Source: Phycisphaerales bacterium (GTDB lineage: Bacteria > Planctomycetota > Phycisphaerae > Phycisphaerales > UBA1924). Taken from it: a stretch of 64,000 nt of DNA. The stretch is taken from positions 496,001 through 560,000 of the forward strand of contig JAJDDN010000008.1 in the NCBI GenBank assembly GCA_029260295.1. The letters run 5' to 3'. Below, piece by piece: positions 55,901 to 64,000 of the stretch. Under the pieces are notes generated by a model. That model was not told the DNA's origin, made no database searches, and worked only from the letters and a program-made list of their open reading frames with translations. Numbering within the stretch: the first letter of the stretch is position 1; each line of letters begins with the position of its first letter. The position numbers and the translations under genes are program-made.

Positions 55901-56183
55901 TGTGACATACAAGACACTTGGGATAAATCTCTCCCATCGGCCCACGGTTCACTTGAGGTACCAGTCGACCATCAAAGGTCTGGACAGGCCCCTCATTCTC
56001 AAACTGTGGCTGACCAAGACCCGAATGCACAGAATCATCCGGCATGCCAGCAGAACTGAATCCAGGCGATACCTCTTCAGAACCAGATTCAGACCCAGAC
56101 GGAGCCACCCCCATCGCCAGTAAAACAGCACCGATAGAAAGCACGCTCATTGTGAGCACAGTAGTTGAACGCTTGATACGCAT
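52980..56183 (-). CDS. Large exported undecaheme cytochrome c fused to an LVIVD beta-propeller and a dockerin-like tail
   Basis: The ATG at 56183 (MRIKRSTTVLTMS) has GGAG 5 bases upstream; the frame extends to a TTG at 56204. The 1067-residue product has a signal peptide. Eleven CXXCH sites lie between about residues 90 and 620: CLVCH, CTFCH, CGACH, CARCH, CVACH, CIHCH, CIDCH, CQMCH, CYACH, CFGCH and CAECH. Residues ~640-980 repeat a propeller blade pattern (VYVAAPDGVRVYDRITDPTAP, LFVAAGNDGMYIVNIANQ, LYVAAGKAGLHIFDMTDPET). The end is a two-loop calcium repeat, DINGDGVIDFFDISML and DLNRDGIVSMEDVYIL. It should sit on the cell surface or in the outer compartment as an electron-transfer protein. 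The gene is monocistronic. Confidence 0.93.
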   Translation of the reverse strand: MRIKRSTTVLTMSVLSIGAVLLAMGVAPSGSESGSEEVSPGFSSAGMPDDSVHSGLGQPQFENEGPVQTFDGRLVPQVNRGPMGEIYPKCLVCHSDIENATEDMGFDLDCTFCHGGDPEALIKEDAHVLPTLPVIMDKTVAPLDYDLPYQKFVNPSNLRVVNETCGACHPDKVETVLKSMMATAAGHYAGGLYQNGVQATKTPIYGTFAVEDTDGIVPLDKGAVQSLEDLIEYDPTGDPHNNATHFAAVPAQACARCHLWSRGKGYRGAENAEGTYRADGCVACHMLYDNDGLSRSADMNIDHTQTGHPRIHKVTKKIDTEQCIHCHHRGARIGLNFTGRAQMPPRLPNTPDLAGTTDEKFNSNYHYSNDAVNPKDIHFERGLDCIDCHTARGIMGDGNIYGHMDQATKIECQMCHGMPGELPTMVDHDGFALTNTFFEGEVAKLTTKVKGVTHTIPLVRDIVDPESVRYNPRAACAMNGNHLKNEGGLECYACHSAWTPNCFGCHFERDERFTGVNLVTRNEEIGRVKTNNKVFETFRPFFIGPNSEGRVAPYLVACQPIADVTAADGSKILDFQMPQTSKGVSGLGMNPVQPHTVQGPGNVRTCAECHRSPASLGMGTGNYSLARNYVYVAAPDGVRVYDRITDPTAPTLVTTLNVTNPLGMVTRPDVVEGSADAVYVAAGSDGLIGFDVEDTPFTSPVALINGINAIDVARVAKYFYIVDQGVGVHVYDSREGPSVLSDTPPAIASHGIRAPKFVTTVDIPAAQSVMVWGIHLFVAAGNDGMYIVNIANQRQPFIEASVPGINAQDIRVYSHYQQGQGFEVRAYVADPDQGVHVIDLLPNMSSPTLLRTIDIPGAVGLDSYTAWVVGDANVPSQEHDYLYVAAGKAGLHIFDMTDPETIYEASALTNLGGSVMNVDVASQMAPPGVDDYAMLANSGIGLQVIDVTDPTNPQHIDTLSAVGAGEVFVEVQPLDRFLNEEGEQLKENSHPFVESFNREDVVRIMSSVIDDCGTQGLRSADINGDGVIDFFDISMLVKSLGTSDASSDLNRDGIVSMEDVYILLEAM

Positions 56184-57906
<1,723 letters not shown>

Positions 57907-57909
57907 AGA

Positions 57910-59061
57910 TCACAGATCAATCTGCTGATAGTGATACTGGATATCACGCTTGGCGAGTTCACTGATCACATGATCCACCAATCCGGCCTGAGGCCCGATC
58001 TGCTCGGCGTTAATCACGCCGGGCTTTTTCAGTTCACCCTTTGCAATCATCCGCGCAATGATCGCGCATGGGTAGGCCGTGGTTCGTGACATGCTGGTCG
58101 CGCCTTGGTTGTAGTAGTCCAGCAGATCCCATTGGTGGCGGATCTTCTTACCCGCTGAATCAAGCCCATCGGTGATGATCCGCATGATGGTCAGGTCTTC
58201 TTCTTCGGGCTCGTAGGTCCACTTGGGGAACATCAGTTTGCTGATGACATCCAGTGGCCGAACCCTCCCGCCATCAACTTCGATGCGTTCTTGGCTGAAC
58301 AAACCCGTCTCGCGGAAGATCCGCATGAGCTCGATATGCCCCGGATACCGCATCGTTTTTTCTTTCATAAACGGCACATCCATCGTGTACGCCAGCGACC
58401 GCAAACCATCGGTGTTAAACACCTCGAGCGTCCCCAGCCCGTCAAAGTCCATGAGTTCGGGTTCGCTGAGCGCATCACGGGTCACGATCTTGCCGTGCTC
58501 AACAAGCCGTGATGGGCGCGTGTATTCTTCGAGCACATCCGCCGGCGAGAACCCCGCCTTGTACTCATAAGGCCAGTTCCGCTTGCGCGGCAAACCACCC
58601 ACATAGATTTCGATATTTTGGCATTCGTCCAGCAAACTCGCCCCGTATCCAGAGAGCATGTTGCTCATCCCCGGCGCGACGCCCATATCCACCACCGCCG
58701 TCACGCCGTGCTCTTTAGCCAATGCATCGAGATCCCACGAGTCCTCAGGCATAAACGAAATATCCGCGTAGTTCTTCCCGGATTCGATCACCGCACGAAG
58801 CGACTGAAACCCGATCTTGCTCGCAAGGGCACCGAGCACAATGTCCGAATCCGCGATCACCGCTTTGAGCGCACCAACATCATTTAGATCGGCAATCTTT
58901 GTTGACAGCTCCCCACCGATGCCCGCCGCGTGCTTGGCCGCGCGTTCGAGAGCTTCGGGACGAATATCAACAATGGTCACATCAAAGTCAGGATCCGTCG
59001 AAAGATCCGAAGCCATGATGGATCCAACCATCCCGCCGCCAAGCACTGTTGCCTTAATCAT
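57910..59061 (-). CDS. Saccharopine dehydrogenase-like NAD(P) oxidoreductase
   Basis: The 383-residue protein starts with a Rossmann motif, VLGGGMVGSIMASDL, then VTIVDIRPEALERAAKHA and VVDMGVAPGMSNMLSG. The C-terminal substrate-binding part has GKKIRHQWDLLDYY and TTAYPCAIIARMI, as in lysine/saccharopine dehydrogenase family proteins. Members act in lysine catabolism or biosynthesis, or on related amino acids such as carboxynorspermidine. Which one applies is not decidable here. It is convergent with the tyrosine phenol-lyase gene (3 bp between stops). Confidence 0.85.
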   Translation of the reverse strand: MIKATVLGGGMVGSIMASDLSTDPDFDVTIVDIRPEALERAAKHAAGIGGELSTKIADLNDVGALKAVIADSDIVLGALASKIGFQSLRAVIESGKNYADISFMPEDSWDLDALAKEHGVTAVVDMGVAPGMSNMLSGYGASLLDECQNIEIYVGGLPRKRNWPYEYKAGFSPADVLEEYTRPSRLVEHGKIVTRDALSEPELMDFDGLGTLEVFNTDGLRSLAYTMDVPFMKEKTMRYPGHIELMRIFRETGLFSQERIEVDGGRVRPLDVISKLMFPKWTYEPEEEDLTIMRIITDGLDSAGKKIRHQWDLLDYYNQGATSMSRTTAYPCAIIARMIAKGELKKPGVINAEQIGPQAGLVDHVISELAKRDIQYHYQQIDL

Positions 59062-59119
59062 CTGCAGATCTCCTGTTCATGTGATCGCATCACTGTAGCG
59101 TTCGCAACAGGAAAATCTG

Positions 59120-59716
59120 TCAAGATACGGTATGCAAATCAGCTTTCGCATCACAGACGCCGCTGGAACAACACGAAGCCGCCGCCTTGTTCCAAGGCAG
59201 CGTGCTCAAGAGCTTGGCCATCCCGCACCAACCGCTCAAGCCGGCGAACATCAAACCGCAACCTACAAATGCACTGATTCCATAGAGCCACGGATTGACC
59301 AGCGTGCCCAATGCAACGCCCGTCACAATGAAGAATCCTGCGACAATCTGCACCTGACGCATGATGTCGATCTTGGGAGCATTTGTCGATTGCTGCACCG
59401 GTCGCCCAGCCGCCTTCCATCCTTCAATACCGCCCTGAAGATGGAACACCTGCTCACCACCAAACTTGGTTGCCGCCTCTGCGGATCGCTGACCAGTCCT
59501 GCAATGAAACACCACACGGCACTCGCCGCATTCTTGGCGCAGTTGTTCAGGGTCAAACTTCGACAAACTATGATTCCTGGCCCGCTCGATCCATTCGGTC
59601 GCGTGCTCAAAATCCTCGCGGACATCGACCAAAACCGCATCACCATCGGCGATCCATTTTTGAACCATCTCTGGCGACACATTGATAAGCTCACACACTT
59701 CAGTTGTAGCGGTCAT
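59120..59716 (-). CDS. Rhodanese-domain protein with C-terminal membrane segment (DUF2892-like)
   Basis: The start is at the ATG at 59716 (MTATTEVCELINVSPE) with AGGAG upstream, giving 198 residues. Residues 8-105 form a rhodanese domain with active-site cysteine in FHCRTGQRS. Residues 125-170 hold two hydrophobic helices (QIVAGFFIVTGVALGTL; GISAFVGCGLMFAGLSGWCGMAKLL) of the DUF2892 type that often follows rhodanese domains. The end is Cys-rich (SCCSSGVC). It should handle persulfide sulfur at the inner membrane. It lies 41 bp after the MBL-rhodanese gene and is probably co-transcribed with it. Confidence 0.88.
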   Translation of the reverse strand: MTATTEVCELINVSPEMVQKWIADGDAVLVDVREDFEHATEWIERARNHSLSKFDPEQLRQECGECRVVFHCRTGQRSAEAATKFGGEQVFHLQGGIEGWKAAGRPVQQSTNAPKIDIMRQVQIVAGFFIVTGVALGTLVNPWLYGISAFVGCGLMFAGLSGWCGMAKLLSTLPWNKAAASCCSSGVCDAKADLHTVS

Positions 59717-59757
59717 TCCGACTCCTAAGAATCCTGCTATCCAATGATAAGCAAGCC

Positions 59758-61188
59758 TCAGGCCCTTGGCGACAACTGCTGCCATGCAAGATGCCCGCCC
59801 TCCAAGTTCACGACCTGGAACCCTAGTCTCTGTAAATATGCAGCCGACATCGCCGATCGCACGCCGCTATGGCAGTTAATCAATAGACGAGTGTTCTCGG
59901 GGATCTCACCAAGCCGAGAAGCAAGCCGTGTATGAGCGATGTTGATCGCGCCGGGCATATGCCCACATGCAAACTCCGTCATCCGCCGGACATCAAGCAC
60001 CTGAACATCGCCATCATCTATCATGACCGATGCCTCTTGAGCATTCACCTCTGCAACGCAGACAAGCCCATGCCCAGAGTCATCAAACTGCTCAATTTCT
60101 GACGCATCGACCCAGCCCTTTACCCGATCAAGCCCGATCCGGATCAGATCTCGGATCGCGTCTTCAAGGCGATCAGGAGCGATGACCAGATAAATATCAT
60201 CGGTATCCCGAACCATCGATCCGACATTGGTATTAAAGTTGTTGATCAACGGAAACGACATCGAACCCGGAACATGCCCGGCCCGGAACGCCTCCCAAGG
60301 ACGCGTATCAACAAGAGCAACCTTCTTCGTATCAAGTGCTCTCAAATCGAACGCCGACATCTTGGGCGGCTTAGGCAACCCTCCGAGCACCCGCGGCCCG
60401 ATCTTGTTGTCCCGCTTCATATTGGCAAAGTACAACGGCGGCTCAGGCTGACCCTCAAGAATAAAATCAACAAAACTCTGCTCTGAAGTCGCTGCAAGCA
60501 ATGCCGGATTAAACCGTCTCTCATACCCAACCGTGCTCATCGGCACCGCACCGAGCGCCTTACCACACGCGCTGCCAGCACCATGCGCTGGCCAAATCTG
60601 GACAAAGTCTGGAATGTCATCGAGCTTCTTGGTCGTCGCATACAACCGACGAGCCGAGGGCTCCATCATGCCAGCGATCCCGGCCGCCGATTCAAGAAGA
60701 TCCGGGCGTCCTAGATCACCAACAAATACAAAGTCCCCGCTCGCCATTGCAATCGGTTCGGTTGCGCCGGACCCATGATCCGTGATCAAGAACACAATGT
60801 GTTCTGGCGTATGCCCCGGCGTGTGGATAACTTTCAGCTCGATATTCCCGACATGGAACGAGTCGCCATCGTGGAGCAGCGTGTGTTTGTAGCTTCCGCC
60901 GCCGACCTTCTGATCGAGCCATCCGTATTTCCAGTCTGCGTCGCCCTCATCAGACACATACACATGGGCCCCGATCTCCTCGGCCAGCTCACGCGATCCA
61001 GACACAAAGTCCGCATGAATATGTGTCTCAGCCGTCGCCACGATCCGGAGTTCATTCTCTTGGGCAATCTTGATATACCGATCAACATCCCGCTCGGGAT
61101 CGATGATTACCGCTTCGCCGGTTTTTTGGCACCCGATAAGGTAGGCCGCCTGAGCAAGCTTCTCGTCATAGATCATCCGCATAAACAT
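59758..61188 (-). CDS. MBL-fold persulfide dioxygenase-like protein fused to two rhodanese domains
   Basis: The 476-residue protein has an N-terminal metallo-beta-lactamase domain (1-250) with THIHADFVSG (HxHxD), HTPGHTPEH, GDFVFVGDLGRPD and WPAHGAGSACG, matching ETHE1/Blh-type persulfide dioxygenases. The first rhodanese domain (about 270-370) has no cysteine at the active-site loop (LVIAPDRLED), so it is structural. The second (about 375-470) has the active cysteine in LLINCHSGVRSAMS. It likely oxidises glutathione- or protein-persulfide to sulfite and handles sulfane sulfur in sulfide detoxification. It is followed by the rhodanese-membrane gene. Confidence 0.93.
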   Translation of the reverse strand: MFMRMIYDEKLAQAAYLIGCQKTGEAVIIDPERDVDRYIKIAQENELRIVATAETHIHADFVSGSRELAEEIGAHVYVSDEGDADWKYGWLDQKVGGGSYKHTLLHDGDSFHVGNIELKVIHTPGHTPEHIVFLITDHGSGATEPIAMASGDFVFVGDLGRPDLLESAAGIAGMMEPSARRLYATTKKLDDIPDFVQIWPAHGAGSACGKALGAVPMSTVGYERRFNPALLAATSEQSFVDFILEGQPEPPLYFANMKRDNKIGPRVLGGLPKPPKMSAFDLRALDTKKVALVDTRPWEAFRAGHVPGSMSFPLINNFNTNVGSMVRDTDDIYLVIAPDRLEDAIRDLIRIGLDRVKGWVDASEIEQFDDSGHGLVCVAEVNAQEASVMIDDGDVQVLDVRRMTEFACGHMPGAINIAHTRLASRLGEIPENTRLLINCHSGVRSAMSAAYLQRLGFQVVNLEGGHLAWQQLSPRA

Positions 61189-61221
61189 GACTCAACTCCT
61201 CAAATGTAACCGTGATCAGTT

Positions 61222-62499
61222 TCAGTTTACTGGGAACAAAAACTCAATAGCCTCACCAAAGCGGGCTGACCACGCGTGTTCGTTGTGAACATGCCCCTCG
61301 CCAACAATCAGTTTGTGATCATCCTTCGAGAGCTTACCCCGCCGGGCCAAAGTGTTGTTCACCTCATTAGCCCACTGGACATACTGCTGATTCCGTTCCG
61401 AATCAGCAGGATCGGTTCCGACTTCAGAGCCGCCCATCCCCATCACGAACTTGAACGGCACGCCCTTGGTCTTCTTAATGTGCCTCTGCGTCGGTTTCTG
61501 TCCAATCATCGGCAGGCTCTCGATGATCGCCATCCCAAAGATGTCCGGATGAACAGTCGATCCATACAACGCCATCGAGCCCCCAAGCGAAGCCCCACCG
61601 ATCGCGGTTGACTCACGCCCATGCTTCACACGGAAGGCCCCATTGATCCGTGGCATCACCTCGGCAATGACCCAGTCCATGCACGCCGCCCCATCGCCCT
61701 TGATTCCCTTGTATGAACCCAACGGCATGTACTCAGCGGTACGGAACTTGCCTGAATGCGGGATCCCAACAACAATCAATGGCTCAACACGCCCTTCTTC
61801 AATTAGCGATGTCAGGGTCTCATCAATATTCCATTCACCAGGCACACCCGGAAGCTGATCAAAAAGATTCTGCCCATCAAACATGTAGATCACCGGGTAC
61901 TGACGATCGATATTCGCCTCGTCCTCGTAACCTTCCGGTAGCCATACAAACAAATCACGAGTCGAAGCCTCAGCGCCACCCGCACCACCTCGAACCTCGA
62001 CACGCTTCACATTACCAGTCACATCGAGTGCCCGGTAAATCCCCTTCTCACGCACTTCTTCACTCAGTGCCACCGGGATCTTAAACTGCGGAATCTCGAT
62101 CTCTACCAAGGGACGCTCGCCATCTTTGAGCACTGAGATATCTACTAATCCGAGATTGCGGTTCGGGATAGATTCACCATCGGCGGTGAGTTCTTCTCGA
62201 TCCCATCCACCAAGCGTAAACTTAAACTCAAGACCAACACCATGCAGATCGCGATCAATCACAATCTGCCATCGTGTGTCTGACCGACCACTCAGGATCA
62301 TTTCTTCGTCAGACGGATTCCAGCCGTTGATACTCGACGCTAAGTAAATCGGATTGTCTTTATTAGCCATCCCGGAGCTGTCTTTTACGATCAAGACAAA
62401 CCCTTGTGGCAATGTCTCAGGACGAACCATCTCAGGCTCTAGTCCAAAGCTCGACATTACACAACCGACCAAACACGATACAGCAACAAGTAAACGCAC
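61222..62499 (-). CDS. Lipoprotein esterase (EsteraseD/IroE-like alpha/beta hydrolase) with N-terminal beta-sandwich domain
   Basis: I favour a GTG start at 62499, since AAGGAG ends 6 bases before it. The in-frame ATG at 62517 has no ribosome site and includes that AAGGAG. The ~425-residue product begins with a short signal ending SCLVGC, a fair lipobox. Residues ~25-110 look like a CBM20/48-like sandwich (SINGWNPSDEEMIL, KFTLGGWDREE). The hydrolase domain follows with YPVIYMFDGQNLFD, the nucleophile elbow GGASLGGSMALYG and the catalytic His in EGHVHNEHAWSARFG. It probably cleaves ester-linked acyl, feruloyl or siderophore substrates outside the cytoplasm. Confidence 0.85.
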   Translation of the reverse strand: MRLLVAVSCLVGCVMSSFGLEPEMVRPETLPQGFVLIVKDSSGMANKDNPIYLASSINGWNPSDEEMILSGRSDTRWQIVIDRDLHGVGLEFKFTLGGWDREELTADGESIPNRNLGLVDISVLKDGERPLVEIEIPQFKIPVALSEEVREKGIYRALDVTGNVKRVEVRGGAGGAEASTRDLFVWLPEGYEDEANIDRQYPVIYMFDGQNLFDQLPGVPGEWNIDETLTSLIEEGRVEPLIVVGIPHSGKFRTAEYMPLGSYKGIKGDGAACMDWVIAEVMPRINGAFRVKHGRESTAIGGASLGGSMALYGSTVHPDIFGMAIIESLPMIGQKPTQRHIKKTKGVPFKFVMGMGGSEVGTDPADSERNQQYVQWANEVNNTLARRGKLSKDDHKLIVGEGHVHNEHAWSARFGEAIEFLFPVN

Positions 62500-62548
62500 A
62501 GGATCTCCTTTATCCATACAGTCAAATAGCCCATTCAGTGTAGTCAAT

Positions 62549-62580
62549 AAAAAAGGTGCCCACAATCATGTGGGCACCCT
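62549..62580 (-). terminator. Terminator of the secreted modular protein gene at the right edge
   Basis: The perfect 10-bp stem GGTGCCCACA / TGTGGGCACC with loop TGAT (minus strand) is followed by TTTTTT in the leftward direction, 35 bp past the stop at 62615. Confidence 0.92.
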
Positions 62581-62614
62581 ATCAGATCATTCATTGTCTT
62601 TTCAGATCAAATGA

Positions 62615-64000
62615 TTACGGGCATCCGGCCTGGAAGTCGCCGAGGAAGTTGACGATATCAAAGAAGTCGAAGACCGTATCGCCGTTGTAATCAGTAAGAT
62701 TACTCAAGAGCATAACGATATCGAAGAAGTCCAAGGCACCATCACCATTCAGATCTGCTGGGCAGTTTGGAGCAGGCGGAGCCGAAAGATTGATAAACTG
62801 ATCGCCAACAATGTTGTTGAAGTCCAGATCAATAATCCCGTCACCATCTGAGTCACGATCGCCAACATTGTCTGAACCATCAGGGATCCCGCCAAGGATC
62901 TGGTTCGACAAGAACGAGAATGAGTCATTCGAAATCCAGCCGGCCATCAGAATGTCCTGAGCACCGTCCCAGCCGAGCTCATCAAGATCAATGCAGATCT
63001 CGATACCGGAGTTCACCGCTGCCGCAGCAGCAGGGTCAGCCGCCACATCAGTCACGCCGGCAACATTCGAGTTGTCGATCGCGATCTGAATAAGTGCAGG
63101 CATTGGATTAAACGGGTCAGCCTCAAGAAGGCGCGGTGCATACTCAGCGAACAAGCTCCCGAAGGTGCCGTCCTGGATATCAGCCCGTGGACCAGAGAAA
63201 TCCATAACTGGCGTAGCCACAACTTCGCCACCAAAGAATGAACCGTAATCGGTAATCACACCAAAGAACGGATCAATGTTGGCACCGTTGGTACGGAGAG
63301 TCGCCGCATCGGTGAAGTTGAGCAGGTCATCACCGCTGACACCGTTGTTCGTGTTCATCCAGTAATCAGGCTCAAACCCGGCATCAAAGGTGATCCCAGC
63401 CATCCCGTTAAGATTGTTAAAGCTGATATCAACATTGTTGTCAAGCAACACATTCTGGCCGCCAGGCTGAACATCAAAGAAGAAGTTCAGCTTGTTCCAG
63501 TTGTTCTGCATGTTGCCACCGATGAAGATGTACAAACGATGATTCAAGTCATCGATGTACACACGACAGTTATCAAGCTCTGAGCCGTACGCCCAGTTGG
63601 TGTCAGGCGAAACCGGTGTAGGCGAAGCCTGCGACCCAAGAACACCAGCAATATTCGAGTTATCAATGCCCATGCTCACACCGCCAACAAGTGCGCCAGC
63701 GTTTGCCGCACCGTAGCCAGCCAGTGAACCAAGATCGTCAATCGTCGAGGCCATTGCACCAAAGTATGCACGAGGCACATTTGGGGTCGTCCCGTCATCC
63801 GCATCATCGTTCCAAGCATCAACCGAGAAGAGGTAGTCAGCATCAAAGCCCGCGTCAAAAACCAAGCCCGACTGGCCATCAATGATGAACCCGCCGTCGC
63901 CAGTACCATTTCCGAGAGTCGCGTCGCCGCCAGCACCTGTATCAATATACAGATCAACAGCGTTGCCGTTGTTCTCAAGATTACCAGCAACAAAGATGTA
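62615..64000 (-). CDS. Secreted modular protein with dockerin-like C-terminal repeats (5' end beyond window)
   Basis: The frame is open to the right edge (461 residues here) with no plausible start, so the N-terminus lies outside. Two long similar modules are visible. Each contains a GLVFDAGFDADYLFSV- or GITFDAGFEPDYWMNT-type segment and VSMGIDNSNIAGVLG- or IQIAIDNSNVAGVTD-type segments. They alternate with YIFVAGNLENNGNAVDLYID- and LYIFIGGNMQNNWNKLNFFF-type strands. The C-terminus has DLNGDGALDFFDIVMLL and DYNGDTVFDFFDIVNFL, paired calcium loops ending in GCP. It is Asp/Asn/Gly-rich, with few Lys. Function is unknown; surface or secreted is the safe call. Confidence 0.85.
   Translation of the reverse strand, partial: YIFVAGNLENNGNAVDLYIDTGAGGDATLGNGTGDGGFIIDGQSGLVFDAGFDADYLFSVDAWNDDADDGTTPNVPRAYFGAMASTIDDLGSLAGYGAANAGALVGGVSMGIDNSNIAGVLGSQASPTPVSPDTNWAYGSELDNCRVYIDDLNHRLYIFIGGNMQNNWNKLNFFFDVQPGGQNVLLDNNVDISFNNLNGMAGITFDAGFEPDYWMNTNNGVSGDDLLNFTDAATLRTNGANIDPFFGVITDYGSFFGGEVVATPVMDFSGPRADIQDGTFGSLFAEYAPRLLEADPFNPMPALIQIAIDNSNVAGVTDVAADPAAAAAVNSGIEICIDLDELGWDGAQDILMAGWISNDSFSFLSNQILGGIPDGSDNVGDRDSDGDGIIDLDFNNIVGDQFINLSAPPAPNCPADLNGDGALDFFDIVMLLSNLTDYNGDTVFDFFDIVNFLGDFQAGCP

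Noticed and set aside
52980-56183. A possible twelfth heme site at CAMNGNH in the large cytochrome
   Set aside because: It lacks the second cysteine of a CXnCH motif, so I count eleven sites.

Overview
The window looks like chromosomal DNA of a marine planctomycete, most likely of class Phycisphaerae. Two secreted proteins (52980-56183 and 62615 to the right edge) end in the DLNGDG...DFFDI type of dockerin-like calcium repeat that I associate with that group. Central metabolism uses a ferredoxin-dependent 2-oxoacid oxidoreductase, and multiheme c-type cytochromes are abundant. This assignment is inference; no rRNA gene is present.

Left part (1-22.9 kb) is mostly metabolism. It holds a kynurenine/methionine-type aminotransferase cut by the left edge, a tRNA-Asn, a nitronate monooxygenase-like protein and an RhlE-type RNA helicase. 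A nearly complete reductive pyrimidine (uracil) catabolic set follows. preA is on the plus strand and faces a tightly packed minus-strand operon: dihydropyrimidinase, beta-alanine-type aminotransferase, NCS1 permease, beta-ureidopropionase and methylmalonate-semialdehyde dehydrogenase. Two secreted M14 metallopeptidase paralogs come next, the first apparently catalytically dead. Divergent korBA and pntAB then link ferredoxin, NADH and NADPH pools.

Central part (22.9-44.4 kb) is the most interesting region. Five multiheme cytochromes (about 40 CXXCH-type sites) lie with two NHL-propeller lipoproteins, a large outer-membrane beta-barrel, an NtrC-family sigma-54 activator, a histidine kinase and a HAMP/H-box protein lacking a kinase domain. 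The flanking genes are for cytochrome c maturation: a CcmC-like protein with a 38-residue CcmD-like partner, and a ResB/CcsA pair. Three good sigma-54 (-24/-12) promoters precede the tetraheme cytochrome, the sensor operon and the ccmC operon. A terminator separates the abundant-looking tetraheme gene from the barrel/lipoprotein operon. I read this as a sigma-54-controlled extracellular electron-transfer locus, possibly for an OmcE-like cytochrome filament.

Right part (44.6-64 kb) holds a Gfo/Idh-like oxidoreductase, rnpB (with an extra hairpin that looks like an inserted repeat), and an oligopeptide-type ABC importer without ATPases. It continues with an alpha-oxoamine synthase paired with a HisN-like phosphatase, and an undecaheme cytochrome fused to an LVIVD beta-propeller and a dockerin-like tail. 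After these come a tyrosine phenol-lyase, a saccharopine dehydrogenase-like protein, a sulfur-handling pair (MBL-fold/rhodanese fusion and rhodanese-membrane protein), a lipoprotein esterase, and a secreted modular protein running off the right edge.
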